Source of the DNA: Nymphaea colorata
Taxonomy: Eukaryota > Streptophyta > Magnoliopsida > Nymphaeales > Nymphaeaceae
Assembly: GCF_008831285.2 (NCBI RefSeq)
Contig: NC_045150.1
Coordinates: 11,325,868-11,389,867, forward strand
Direction: 5' to 3'
Length of the DNA: 64,000 nt
This document shows, piece by piece, positions 12,542 through 23,755 of this stretch. Below the pieces are notes generated by a model that did no database searches, was not told where the DNA came from, and was given only the letters and a program-made list of their open reading frames with translations. How positions within the stretch are numbered: the stretch's first letter is position 1; every line of letters starts with the position of its first letter. The position numbers and the translations under genes are program-made.

Positions 12542-12569
12542 CGGTCTTTGTACGTTTGTGTGAGGCAAA

Positions 12570-13100
12570 ATGAAGAAAAAAAAACATCGTAAAATGTCCT
12601 TTAGTAAATGATCCCCTGAGAGCTACAAAATACATCGTAAAAGAAAACACACCAAGAAAGAGAAGAGAAATGATATAGAGAGGTTCGGTGAAAAAATCAC
12701 AGGCTTCTTCTTACTCTCAGGAAGTCATCTATCACATTATTTATACACAGTGGGAGGTGGCCTTATATAAAAATATATGTCAGTTTTATGGAAGGAGCAC
12801 TCAACCCCATTACAAACATTTGAATATGGTAGCACCTGCACACCACTAGATTTGGTATTGATAATTTTTATTAGTGCTTGCCTATTTTGGTCTTCATTTT
12901 TCATTTTCTTTGATTTGCTATTGATTTCTCTCCTTACAACTTGTCCTGTTTTGCGACCTACAGCTGTTACTTTCCTTTTCTTTAGGCAGCCTAGACTGCC
13001 ACATATCTTGAATTTTTTTTTTCTTTTTCTTTCATCAAATATTATTTGTGCATCCCCTCCCCTATAGCCTTAGGATCTTAAATTCAAGGCTGCATGAAAA
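12570..13100 (-). mobile_element. Probable Copia 3' LTR, minus strand
   Basis: Read on the minus strand, the block holds a TATA-like TGTATAAATAATGTG at about 12738-12752. It continues with leader-like sequence through CTGAGAGTAAGAAGAAG and ends near 12570. It lies directly downstream of a Copia RNase H scrap at 13290-13615, in the position expected for a 3' LTR. The exact ends and a second LTR were not found. Confidence 0.35.
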
Positions 13101-13284
13101 GATGTGCTTTGGAATAACTTCAGCATGAACTTCAAATGGATGATACATGTTAAAAAACCATGGATTTTAAATCAGATGGAGGGGGAGATCCAATCTTAAA
13201 TTCATGGATTTGAGATCCTATGGATCTCAGATCATCACAAATCTTAAATCTGTGGTGAAACAAACAAAACCTTAATGTTCTTGG

Positions 13285-13615
13285 GAGGATGTTGAGTTGG
13301 ATTTCATCACTTCAAAGCGAAAGATTGAGAGTGATTTGGTAAGTACATCAGAAGCTGTTGAGGTGAGGATAGCTGCCAAACTTGAAGTTGGTTTGTAGTC
13401 ATCCTATCTCTCTAAACACAATGAACATCTAGTTCCGTGTGCTTACTTCTTTTGTGAAATATTGGAATATGGGAAAAACATTATCTCACCTTAACATAAG
13501 AAGTGAATTTATTTGAATATCGAGTTCGTTTAACAAATATTGTACTCTGTTTCTAAACTGGATTGGTTATAGTGCATTGTTTCTTGGAGCTCCAAGACAT
13601 TATGTTGGGTCCAAG
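13285..13615 (-). mobile_element. Decayed Copia RNase H C-terminal fragment
   Basis: On the minus strand, 13603-13565 reads MSWSSKKQCTITNP, matching the conserved SWSSKKQ stretch of Copia RNase H. A degenerate frame ends with SDVLTKSLS, comparable to the (A)D(V/I)(F/L)TK(A/S)L motif near the end of Copia polyproteins. Stops and frame changes separate the two. The order and spacing fit a Copia 3' end, but the identification rests on two short motifs. Confidence 0.45.
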
Positions 13616-13659
13616 GTAGACAACACATGCCAAATATGGGTATAATACGATAAAGTTGT

Positions 13660-13925
13660 ATATCTCATGAATAAAACGAGAAAATCTCCGCAAATTTTTT
13701 TTAAAAATTAAAACATTTAGTAAATCCTAAAAATTATAAAAAAATAAAAAATCATAAAAAATATGAAAAAATAAAAAAATATGGGTATACTATGCGTTTT
13801 TTCATGTTTTTTATTTTTTAACATTTATCTAAAAAAGACGCATTTTGTATAGGTATTATACTTCTGACTATGTTTTGTCGTATTATATGCGTCTTTTTCC
13901 AATAAGACGCGTTTTTTGTGACAGT
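13660..13925. repeat. AT-rich dispersed repeat with A- and T-runs
   Basis: Runs of A/T with AAAAATATGAAAAAATAAAA are followed by a T-rich half with GACGCATTTTGTAT and GACGCGTTTTTTGTG. A similar vocabulary (ATGCATTTTTT, TATTATACGC) appears near 59400-59470 and 61440-61560. It may be one diverged AT-rich repeat family. No clean terminal repeats were seen. Confidence 0.35.
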
Positions 13926-15387
13926 GGATCAGAGAAAGCATTGACAGTGAAGTGGGATTATGTGTGTATTTGAAGTCTAAAATTTAGATTGATTTGTGTA
14001 CTTAAGCTTGCACCCCCGGCTATTGAATTTGTATCACCAAAGAGATACATAATTTAGTTAGTTAAAAGTAAGAAGAAATATCTTAAGGTTGCCTATATAA
14101 GGAGTGAAAAATCTTTATCATGGTGCATGAATCCAAATCTTTATCATGGTGCAGGAATCCAAAGTTTCATTTCGTTTGGGAAATGTCATCTCTGTCTCAA
14201 CAATGCTTTTATCGTTTGATTCAACAGCATTCCATTATGAGATAGAAATTCACAGTGATCTCAATAAATTGCCAATAAAAAGTGGACTTTGTCATGAGAT
14301 AGAATTTGAAAAAAATTAAAAACAAAAAATCTACTAAAACGGAATCAATCTCTCATAGTTGCTGCGAGCACATTTAATGTAACGGACCATTTGGCACCGA
14401 TATCAGATTCATACTTATCTCCCTTAAAAATTGGAAGCAGATTCATGGAACACTATGTTGCATGGTTTTATGAATCCAAACGACCTCTAAATGAAATAAA
14501 GTCAGTACTCGCATGTAGGTACAGGATTTATGTTTGGATTATGAGTCCAAATCAAGTTTGGGTAGCGTAAAAAACTGATATTTGCTTACATTCAGTTTCG
14601 CTTTCTAGTCAGACCTGAGATCCGGCTAGGAATACACAATCAGACCGAATGTAGAGTCATATATTTTCACTTGGGATCCAAATTTGTGATGCATGGTAAA
14701 TGTGGTCCACTGACATCGTTAATCATAATCACTAATGATCAAAGATGTGTTGTGTGAAATGGAAGATTACACAAATATATATATTTACATATAATTATGT
14801 ATCCACATATCTATAAAAGAAATATAGTGAATTTGAAGTCAGGCAGCCAATGTCTATTGGCATGTGAGTTTTGCAATGCTAAAAATGCATTCCGTGGTTG
14901 AAAACTAGGGCCAATGATATACCATTTTGAAATACACCATTTGCGATAGTTTTTAGCAATGGACATTGGAATTCGAAATAAGGATCTGATTATATGAAAA
15001 CGAGTTTGAGTCGTATCCACTAATGCCGAGCCTTATGACCTAAATCTGTAAAAATTGGTGCTTGAGCATGGTGATGCATAAGAGAGCAGTTCCCATGAAC
15101 CGTCATGGGGTTTGGATCAATCACCATGGGCATGGAGGTCCAAACAGGAATCCGCAGCATTCTTGCAGCAAGCAGCAGCTGCACAGGAAGTAGAGGCTGA
15201 AATTAACAGTTCTAGGAGTGATCTTAGCACATGTATATAGAGATATATGGAATTGGATCGTGGATCTGATTATCTAAACCTCTGGGACTGCAACTGCACC
15301 ATTTCTTATGACCAAGCAAGGATGTCAATTGGCCCAATTTGCGATTGATCAGACCCGGTTTCGATGTAGAATGGACTGGTAAAGAAA
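13926..15387. other. Intergenic DNA with small repeats
   Basis: Nothing coding is recognised. A 26-bp tandem pair starts at 14110 and 14136 (AATCTTTATCATGGTGCA). The stretch is rich in GGATCC/GATCCG-like words (AGATCCGGCTAGG at 14610), a vocabulary shared with 15240-15620, 17140-17270, 25700-26300 and 27000-28570, which may mark an old dispersed repeat. Confidence 0.4.
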
Positions 15388-15870
15388 ATGAGGTCACACG
15401 ATCACCAACTGGATCAAGTTTTCTATACAATTTGTACCAAAGCTGGATCATGTTTACCCTATTTTACAATCCAGGATATTAGTGTACATGGCAATGATTT
15501 GGTTTCAGAAATGCAACAAGAGTCTGAACATTGCCCACCCGGACATGATTATCATGGACTCAGGAAGCCTGTTTCTAAACCTGATTCTGGTTCATATAGT
15601 GAAAATCTGGATCCCCTGCCCCCAAGGCCTAAGGCTGCGTCGCGAACTATCAAGGTATTTGTTGACCCAAAAATCTACCAGATGTCGCGATCTCAGTTTC
15701 TCCTATTCAATGAGTTCTAAAGGATGTTTGAAAGAAAGAGGGAAAAAGAATTGCAGAAATTGCATACCAAGAGAACAGAAAGCCACCGGCTCTGCCCGGT
15801 CCTCGACCACAACCAGGGGAGGGGTCTTAAGGGAGAAGGAATGGGAGAGACAGATCATTAAGTTCTGTAG
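15388..15870 (+). pseudogene. Unrecognised host-like reading frame with an in-frame stop
   Basis: One frame runs from 15388 through a TAA at 15718-15720 and on to 15870 without shifting. The part before the stop ends KVFVDPKIYQMSRSQFLLFN; the part after begins RMFERKREKELQKLHTKRTE. The charged, non-repetitive composition and the way the frame resumes after a single stop look like a decayed exon of a real gene rather than chance. I cannot name a family. The second part could form a short basic helix. It might equally be an intact exon with an intron near the stop, but no convincing GT/AG pair was seen. Confidence 0.3.
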
Positions 15871-16019
15871 TGATGGTGCCTTACACTTCAAGCTTAGCTC
15901 CGAACCTTTTGGGAATTGCGTCTAAGTGGAAGTTGAGGGAGATCAGTCCACCCCATAGTTACAGAAAATACATTTTTTTCTGAAAAAAAAAGTGAAAAAA
16001 ATGTGATAAATTAAATGAC

Positions 16020-16270
16020 CATTTGAACCTTTAAAAAACATGTTGTTTGAAAAAAACGTTAAAAATGGTTTTTTTTCACTTTTTTATTTTTTTCAGTTTT
16101 TTTAATGCCAAACAGTTTTTTTTATTTTTTATTTTTAATTTGTTGCAAATCTACTTACCTTGTGATGTTCTTGTCATTAGTTTTTCACTTATTTTATTTT
16201 TTACTTTTAGTTTTTTAAAATTTACTATATTTTTCTCTTTTTTTTCAAACTTGCCATATTATACCCAAGA
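16020..16270 (+). repeat. T-rich dispersed repeat (inverted relative to 59190-59410)
   Basis: The phrase TTTTTAATTTGTTGCAAATCTACTTA at 16130-16155, with its flanks, reappears in reverse complement at about 59300-59330 inside copy B's TIR to NB-ARC intron. The shared piece is about 200-250 bp. A 217-codon open frame here is Phe/Leu/Lys-rich and an artefact of T-runs. Confidence 0.6.
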
Positions 16271-16613
16271 AAAACGTAGCCGTTTAAAACTTTTGAAACA
16301 TTATTTGCAACTATGGTTTCAACTCTCATGCTTTTCTTCTTACCAATCTTCGGACTACAAGTCAAATCTCTTGTCAAGATCCAAAACCAATTGTAATGAA
16401 TATTATTTTTTTGTCAGACCATGCCAATTTTGTGAATCGGCCGATCCAATGATCCCGTATTTATTTAAAAACCATCTGAATTTAAATCCAAGTCCAAATT
16501 CCAAAGGATATTTATTTGAAAATGAACATGAACACAACCTGCTTTGCACTTTAAAGTATCAAAGTAACAAACTAAGTTCTAACTATTTAGATTCCCACTC
16601 ACAAACAATCACT

Positions 16614-16616
<3 letters not shown>

Positions 16617-16691
<75 letters not shown>
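16617..16691. repeat. (GA)n microsatellite, about 37 units
   Basis: A perfect GA dinucleotide run of about 75 bases, the longest GA tract in the window. Confidence 0.95.
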
Positions 16692-16697
<6 letters not shown>

Positions 16698-17399
16698 TAA
16701 AGTGTCCAATGAATCTAACCTACTTTGGTTGGAAGCATGGGACAATAGCATTGTTATCATTTCCAAAGAGCCCTAATATGAACACTTTGTTATTGTTGCA
16801 TGTATTTTTTTCAAAAATTTGGGTAGATTTGTTAAATACTTTCACTAGATATCCCTCAATTTTTAGAAGACATACATGTAACACTAACAAAGTGTTCCTC
16901 TTGCCAAACAGCCTTTAAATGATGTCTGGATTTTGATTGAGTAACTATTGTTTTATAATCTGGTTTCACATGATATGTGGATTTCTTTTTAATAAAAAAA
17001 AACTTAGTCTTGTTTTTTTAAAAAAAAAAACATTCGGATTTCTTGGTCTTCAAATTTTGAGTTTTGATCTTCAATATTTGGCCTTCGTTATTTTTATTTG
17101 GCTCATTCCTTGTGGATCTGCTGGTTAATTTTATAAGTGGAATAGAAATGGGGTTCGGGTCTTCTAGATCAAATGATGGCATTTGGATCCGAATCCCATC
17201 CAACTCCTATTTTGTCATAAAAAGGTTCTATTTCGTAAAGAATCAGATCCGACTGGCTTTTCTAAAGAAGCTTAAGATGCCATGTTCGCGACCACGACAG
17301 AATCAGACATCACATGTGATCAACGTCCATGACTTGAAACATTTTTCTAATAATTTATTCTCTCTCTCTATCTCTCTCTCTCTCTCGGCCAGACCGCCG

Positions 17400-17590
17400 A
17401 CTCACCTCCGTCTCCTCTCCCCCCGTCTGCTCACCTCTCGTCTCCTCTTCTCCCGTCCTCCCGTCTGCCCACCTCCCCCCCGTTTGCCCACCTGCCGCCC
17501 GTCCGCTCACCTCCCACTGCCCACCTGTCGCTCGTCCGCTCACCTCCCCCCTGCCTGTCCGCTCACCTCCCGCTGCCCACCTCCCTCCCG
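17400..17590. repeat. GC-rich minisatellite in the LINE 5' region
   Basis: Imperfect 15-20-bp units built on CCGTC(T/C)GCCCACCTCC are repeated about ten times with variable spacing. Repeated 5' sequence is a known place for LINE promoter activity; whether this one was active is inference. Confidence 0.65.
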
Positions 17591-17747
17591 CCTGGAGTCT
17601 CCTCACCTCTTTGGAGCTGCACGCCAACTGTTCGTTGAATTGTCCCTTACAGCAGTTTGTTCTTGTCTCGTCCTCTATTGGGGCCTTGCTCTCACGTTGC
17701 GCCAAGTTGTGCCCCACCAGCCTACAGGGCCGTGCTCAGCTTAGGCT

Positions 17748-19938
17748 TTGAGCGGGCCCAGACGCAGCTGCCTCGGCAGTGGGTGGACACACACGTGTGA
17801 TTGGCTTCGTTGTTTTGGACCGGTCACTTTGTTCTTGCGCAAGGGTGGTGTCATGGCCACTCTCCCTCCTCCTCCGCCTTTGTGTCCGCCGCAGGGGGCT
17901 TGGGTTGGTGGTACCAGTCTCTGTGGTATCAAGCCAAGCAATTCTCTCCCCCTTAATCGCTTGTTTTGTCGTGCAGCGGTTAGTTTTCTTTGCTCGCCTG
18001 AGGGGGCCCATCAGGCTTTGGCATTGTCTTCCAGTTGGCAGTCTACTATCCTCAGTTGTGTCTTCACCGGCTCGCTTCAGCTGCAAGATGCTCGCGGACT
18101 CCTCCAGGCATTCTTCCCTCCTGCGCGTTGTCGGTTTCTCCTCTTGCAGATGGGTGATTGTTCTTTGCGGCCGAGGCAGTCCAAGGTGGTCTCCGTTGGT
18201 AGGCCGACCCCCTCGCCTTGGTGTGTTCCCTCTTCCCGTCGTGCTTCCAGGCTTCGTCACCTTCTTCGGTCTGTCGCTTCTATCAGCGTCCGATGGGGCC
18301 AGTGGTGGTGTCAGAGGTGTGCTACCTTGAATGGTCGTCGGGCCGTTACGTGTTCTCGCTGTTGCTTTCCTGCTTGTCAGAATGATCCGCACCTTTTTGG
18401 TCGGCGGCATGGCTTTGCAGCGGTTGCTTCCTCATTTTGGGTCCAGGTTCCTGCGCTGGCTGCTCCTATGTCGCCTTCTTCAGATGCTAGCTCTATTTTT
18501 TTTTTGGCTCTATCAGACTTCCTTGGCCTGGGCCTGCTTTTCCTGGCACACGGGGTCCGCCTTTCTTGGTAGAGGTTCTGCAGGTCTTCAGCCCTGGAGG
18601 TCCGTCACACCACGGTTCTTCGCTTGCCGCACTCCCGCTGTCACTGCTCCCGCCCTTGCTTCGTTCACCACTGGAGCCTACCTCACCTTCTCCACAGAGT
18701 CCTGCCTGCTCTCTGTCGTGCTCTCCTGAGGTACCTTGCTCGCCCCTTCCTTTACCTTCTTTACGTGCTGGAGGCTTGCGCGTGTCCACCTCGGGTTGCC
18801 CCGACACAGTGCTGCTCGCTGCTCAGGCTGTTCTTGGTAGAGGTTCCGCAGGTCTTCAGCCCTGGAGGTTTGTCACACCACGGTTCTTCGCTTGCCGCGC
18901 TCCTGCTATCACTGCTCCCGCCCTTGCTTCCTTCACCACTGGAGCCTGCCTCACCTTCTCCACAGAGTCCTCCCTGCTCTCTGCCGTGCTCTCTTGAGGT
19001 ACCTTGCTCGCCCCTTCCTTTACCTTCTTTACGTGCTGGAGGCTTGCGCGTGTCCACCTCGGGTTGCCCCGACACAGCGCTGCTCGCTGCTCAGTTCTTG
19101 GCCACGTTCGGTCCTTTACATCGTCACAGTCGGCTGCTCACCCGTTTGCAGGGGGTCGGTCCCCTGAGGTTGTTGTTGTTGCTCGCTCTGTTTTGACTGC
19201 GACCCCTGTGTCCTTGACCTTTAGTGTTTCATCCCCCCAGCCAGCCCATCCTACCCTGTTGCCTGTTCCTTGCTCGTTATCCTGGTTGCCGGCCCCCCTC
19301 TACTCTTTCTACCTCCCAGGACCCCCACATTCGCTCACCTGCTCAATCTTCCTTCTATTTCCTTTGGTTGTAGTTTTACCACCGCCTTACCTTCCCTGCA
19401 CGTACTGCTCTCTGGTCTCAGTCGCGGCTCTCCTCGCAACCCTGCCTGCATACCCCTCCCCGATGTTAGCCCTGCCCTCCCCCACTTCCCTTATGTTGAC
19501 ACTGCTTCCCCCGCCTTGCGTCCTGACTCTTTGTCTGCTACTACCCCCCCACCCTCACCTCTCTCTCCTACTCAGTTGGCTGGTCCCGCCACCGGACCTG
19601 CTGTTAGTCCCCCATTGCTCGATGGGTTGCCACCTGTCTCTCCCTTGTTAGATGTTGAGCTAGGCATCTCCCTTCCGGATGCGCTTGCCGCTCTTAAGGT
19701 CTCTCTTTCGCTTGAACAACTTGAGATCCTACATTCTTCTTTTGTTGCCGCTGTTGCGCCGGTCTCCCACTCCAAGCTCGCTAGGTTGCGAAGGGAATTG
19801 CACAGGATTGGGGCTTCTGCAGCCTCCATCCTCCCCCCGGTACGTCTAGGACAACCAGGCGTACGTCGCTTCGCGTGGTTCCCCAATGAGGGTTGCGTGC
19901 TGGAATGTGCGGGGCCTGAATGCCTGTTATCGGCGTAG
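17748..19938 (+). pseudogene. LINE ORF1 remnant with a RanBP2-type zinc-finger pattern
   Basis: ORF1 of plant LINEs encodes a nucleic-acid-binding chaperone that coats element RNA. Here it survives in pieces in different frames. The first (17748-18572) contains at 18303-18362 the spacing W-x-C-x2-C-x3-N-x6-C-x2-C, which is the RanBP2-type zinc-finger signature, with no CCHC knuckle noticed. A Pro/Ser-rich stretch follows and is interrupted by a 268-bp tandem duplication (18566-19097) that shifts the frame. The last piece (19270-19938) is Pro/Ser/Leu-rich and ends in a more structured tail (DALAALKVSLSLEQLEIL, RLRRELHRI). It overlaps the start of ORF2 by 53 bases in another frame, a common arrangement in plant LINEs. 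The start codon is uncertain. Confidence 0.6.
18566..19097. repeat. 268-bp tandem duplication inside LINE ORF1
   Basis: The first unit starts at 18566 and the second at 18834 (TTGGTAGAGGTT(C)(T/C)GCAGGTC), with only a handful of differences. The second unit ends at about 19097 after a 4-base loss near its end. The period is 268 bases, not a multiple of three, so the copies are read in different frames. Confidence 0.92.
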
Positions 19939-22900
19939 ATATCTCTCATCCTGGGTCCGTCAGCATGGACCCTCTGTGCTTATCGTGGTTGAGACTAAGC
20001 TGTCGTTGATCTCTCATTCTTGTGTTTGTACGTTGTTGCGTCAGCCGTCCTTTGGTTTCCTACCTGCTAATGGGGTCGCTGGCGGCATCCTGCTGGCTTG
20101 GTCTATGCCTCTTACAGGAGTGGTTGTGCATGTTGGTAGGTACTCTATCTCAGCCTCTCTCAATGGTCTCTGGCCCAATGGCCCAGTCTTAGTTACTGCG
20201 GTCTATGGCCCTTGCGTTGGGGATTTGTGGGACCAGCTGTGGGCTGAGCTACATCAAGCTCGTCAGCTTGTTCCTTTGCCTTGGCTTTTGGCAGGAGACT
20301 TTAATTGTTTGCTTAGCCTTACTGATTCTTCCTCCACTATCACTTACGGTTCGTCCATGTCTGCTTTTCGCTCGTTCGTTGATGTGTTCAATCTTTTTGA
20401 TGTGCCTCTGAATAACGGTGAGTTTACTTGGTCCGACAATAGGAGCCCTCCCACTTTCCGTAGGCTGGACCGTGTCTTCCTCTCGCCCGAGCTGTTCTAT
20501 GTGTTTTCTTCGTCCTCTTTGATTTTAGGACCGAGACACTTGTCTGATCATGCTCCGCTACTCCTTTCCCTTCTTCGGGGTAGGGCCGGTACCGGGCGCG
20601 CCAGGTTCCGTTTTGAGCTTTGGTGGCTCCGTGATGAGTCCTTTGTGGCTACCGTCCCCAAATGGTGGGCTCGCATCATGAATGGTAGGTGGGCTGCTTT
20701 TAGGCTCTCACGAAAATTACACTCCATCAGGAAGGAGGTTTTTGCCTGGAAACGCATTTTTTGGATTGGCAAATTTTTTGAAGTGGCCGTTTGGGATGAG
20801 GAGATCCTGTCTTCTCGTCTGACAATATTTCTGCGAATCAGTCTTCCCGTCTCCTTTGTCTCCAGTGTCTTGCTCAGGAGTGGCGGATTAGGGAGTCCAT
20901 CCACTGGTAACAACGGTCCAAGTTGGGTTGGCATTCGACTGGAGACCAGAATTCTAGATTCTTCCACTTAGCCGTCTCTCAAAGGCGCCGCCAGACGTTG
21001 CTCCAGTCCATGGTTATTGGGCACAGGGTTTTCCTTGGTGATGACATTCTCCCGGTTTTGACTGCTCATTTTCGAGAGTTTTACTCTAAGTCTCTTCGCT
21101 TCCATGCCCCGTTGCCGGACTTTCACCTCTCATCCCTCTCAGTCTCGTGTGCGATCTCTCTTGAGCAGCCCTTTTTGCACCAAGAGATCAAAAGCACTGT
21201 CTGGGCCCTTGGCGGTGGTAAGGCGCCCGACATTGATGGTTTTCCTATTGAATTTTTTCGCACCTTTTGAGAGGCTTGTAGCACCGATGTGTTTGCGTTT
21301 TGTGATGAGTTAGCCTCCAACTCCGTCTTTCTTAAAGAGTTTAATCGAGCCACCTGCGTCTTGGTGCCTAAGCGTCCTAACCCTACGGACGTCACCCACT
21401 TTCGCCCGATCTCCATCTTAGGCGCACCTTATAAGATTATTGCCAAGTTGCTTTCCTTACGGCTTGCGCTTGTTTTGCCTTCCATCATTAATCCCTTCCA
21501 GGTTGCCTTCATCAAAGGCCGGCGTTTGCATGACGCGGTTGTCCTCGCCAATGAGGTGGTTCACTCCCTATACTGTCTGTGTCTTCCTTCTTTCATCCTT
21601 AAGTTGGACATCTGTAAGGCTTTTGATTCAGTTAGCTGGGAGTTCCTTTCTGACCTCCTTACCCGCCTTGCATTTGGTCCGTCGTTTAGACAGTGGATCC
21701 TTTCGCTTGTCACTGGAGCCCAGCTTGCGGTCTCCTTCAATAGGTTGTGTGGAGAATTCTTTTCTCTCGGTCGCGGCCTTCGTCAAGGTTGTCCGTTATC
21801 ACCTTTACTTTTTAACTTGGTTGCCGAGTGTTTTTCTGCTTTATTTCGTCACGCTGCAGTCGTTGGCTTCCTTACACCGCATTCACTCCCCCACTTACAG
21901 ACCTTCTTCACCCTTCAGTATGCTGACAACTTTCTCCTGTTTGACACTGCTTCTCGTCAACAGGTTGTGAGAACTTGGCTCATCCTTCGGGTTTTTGAGC
22001 TTATCTCGGGTCTATCTATTAATTCTTCTAAGTGTCATCTTTCCCTCATCCACACAGATCCGGCCACAGTACTTCTTGCGGAAGCTTGCTTTGGATGTAA
22101 GGCTGCTGGCCTGCCTATGGAATATTTAGGTCTTCAGATTACGTTGTCACCTCTTGCACCCTCCTTTTGGGATGGAGTGGAGCAAAAGCTTGTTAATCGC
22201 CTTCAGTATTGGCAAGGAAAACTGCTTTCTCTCTCAGGCCGCATTACTCTTGCTAAACACTGTCTCGCGTCTGTCTCCCTCCATGCTCTAGCGGTCTTTC
22301 GACTTCCTAGGGCTGTTCTGAATAGGTTTGACAGAATCATTCGTAATTTCATCTGGGATGGTGATCGGCCTTCAGATCGTCTTGCGCGCTGGGATATGGT
22401 TGCATTTTCGGGTCCTCTTGGGGGTGCTGGGGTTACCAACCTTAGTCAGGCTTGTGAGTCTTCTATGTGTTCTTGGTGGTGGCATCTGGCGACTGAGCAC
22501 TCTCCCATCACCCTTTTTATTTGCTCCAAATTTAATCTGCCTTCCCCTAGTGTTTGGAGTGGGTCCATCTCCCACATCTCCCCCTCTCACTTTTGGTGTG
22601 ACCTGCTTTCCGCCCTTCCTCTTTTCCTCTGTCTTGATGACCTCCCATCGTTTGCACCCCCTGTCTGACCTCTTTCACATAACAGAGTTTTACCTTTTCT
22701 TCTTGTTACCTTGCTTCCTTTGGTTCTTCCGTGGCGTCGCTTCCACCCCAATCCTTTTGGTCCCCTGGCCCCTCTCCTCGTGTCATTGCTTTTGCTTGGC
22801 TTTTTCTTGCTGGCCACATTAATACTTTTGACCACTTACAGCGACTTGGAATCAGTTTAGCTAACCAGTTTTTTCTCTATCTCACCGCGACTGAGTCTCG

Positions 22901-23219
22901 GGTCCACCTTTTTATATCTTGTCATTTCTTCTTTACTGTCCTTGCCTCTGCCCGGCCTTCCCTTGTTGGTAACCTTACAGACTCACCTTCTATTCGTCTT
23001 CTTTTCCTATTCTGTCCTTCCCCTAATTTGTCTATTTCTTGGAGTCGTGTTTGGAGGTTGTGGCTCATTTCAGCTTGGTGGCGCATTTGGGAGGAGCGCA
23101 ACAACAGGGTCTTCAGGGGCACATTCTCTTCGTCGGAGTATGTGGCTCGGCTTGTGCAGGGAGATGTTCATTTTGCCACTCAGCTGCGACGTCGTCCTCT
23201 TTTTGCGACTGAGAGATGA
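19886..23219 (+). pseudogene. LINE ORF2: endonuclease-reverse transcriptase, disabled
   Basis: ORF2 begins MRVACWNVRGLN, the start of an APE-type endonuclease. Its catalytic signposts follow in order: VVETKLS, LLAGDFN, FTWSDN, RRLDRVF and SDHAPLL. The frame is lost between about 20800 and 20920, and an in-frame TAA sits at 20908-20910. The reverse transcriptase then runs 20923-22668 in one frame, broken by a TGA at 21268-21270. It shows FRPISIL, AFIKGR, LKLDICKAFDSVSWEFL and GLRQGCPLSPLLFNL. The active-site box at 21919-21930 reads YADN instead of YADD, so the second catalytic aspartate is missing. Another frameshift precedes the C-terminal zf-RVT-like region (22731-23219), which ends with WWRIWEERNNRVF. 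Family assignment is secure; at least four lesions make it a pseudogene. Confidence 0.92.
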
Positions 23220-23755
23220 TGTCGGTCCGTCCTTCCACTCTTTTTCTACCCATTTTTTTGTTTTTCTGTACGTTGTATTTATAATTCCTCTTTTACTTTT
23301 GTCTTGCGGTTTGTTATTGTAACTATGAGACTTCTTGTCCCCAATTTTTGTATCTAGGAGACGTCTTGTCCCCCAATTTTGATATACATTCCCATTTTAT
23401 CGTCTCTCTCTTTCTCTCTCTCTTCAAATATATTTTATATATTTGTACAAACAAATAAGATTTAATTTTCAAGATAGAAGAAATTTCTAAATTTTTCTAC
23501 GGTAAATTAAAATATATATAATATTTTTAAAACTACTTTGGTTAAGCAAAAATTACAATTTCTTCTCTCTATGTTTTACTTAACAAGGCCATAGTTCCTC
23601 TGATTTAGGCTTATGTGTTTGGGAAACAACCATGTGCAAGATACTAAGTGTCCGTTATGTTTGATCAAACATGTTTTTTAATGTTGCAAAAACTTGTATG
23701 TCTTGGCTTGTTGATCATCTTTCTCTCTCTCTCTCTCTTTATATATATATATAAT

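Larger units (their letters stand above)
17345..23440 (+). mobile_element. LINE retrotransposon, nearly full length, inactive
   Basis: A non-LTR retrotransposon of the plant L1 type. In order it has a GC/CT-rich 5' region with a minisatellite (about 17400-17590), ORF1 remains (17748-19938), and ORF2 (19886-23219) with endonuclease, reverse transcriptase and a C-terminal zinc-binding region. A 3' untranslated region follows to about 23440. It stands out from its AT-rich surroundings by GC content. The 5' border is set at the CT-rich start and the 3' border at the CT-rich tract after 23400. No poly(A) tail or target-site duplication could be made out. Several frameshifts, two in-frame stops and an altered catalytic motif in ORF2 mean it cannot move on its own. 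Confidence 0.88.

Noticed and set aside
16047-16700. 217-codon plus-strand frame
   Set aside because: Phe/Leu/Lys-rich from T-runs and ending in Arg-Glu repeats from the (GA)n microsatellite.
17355-17717. 120-codon minus-strand Gly/Arg-rich frame resembling an RNA-binding repeat
   Set aside because: Its repeats are the translation of the LINE 5' minisatellite; nothing else supports a gene.
17736-18410. 224-codon minus-strand frame
   Set aside because: It is antisense to LINE ORF1, has no motif, and is a mirror of the GC-rich codons of the plus strand.
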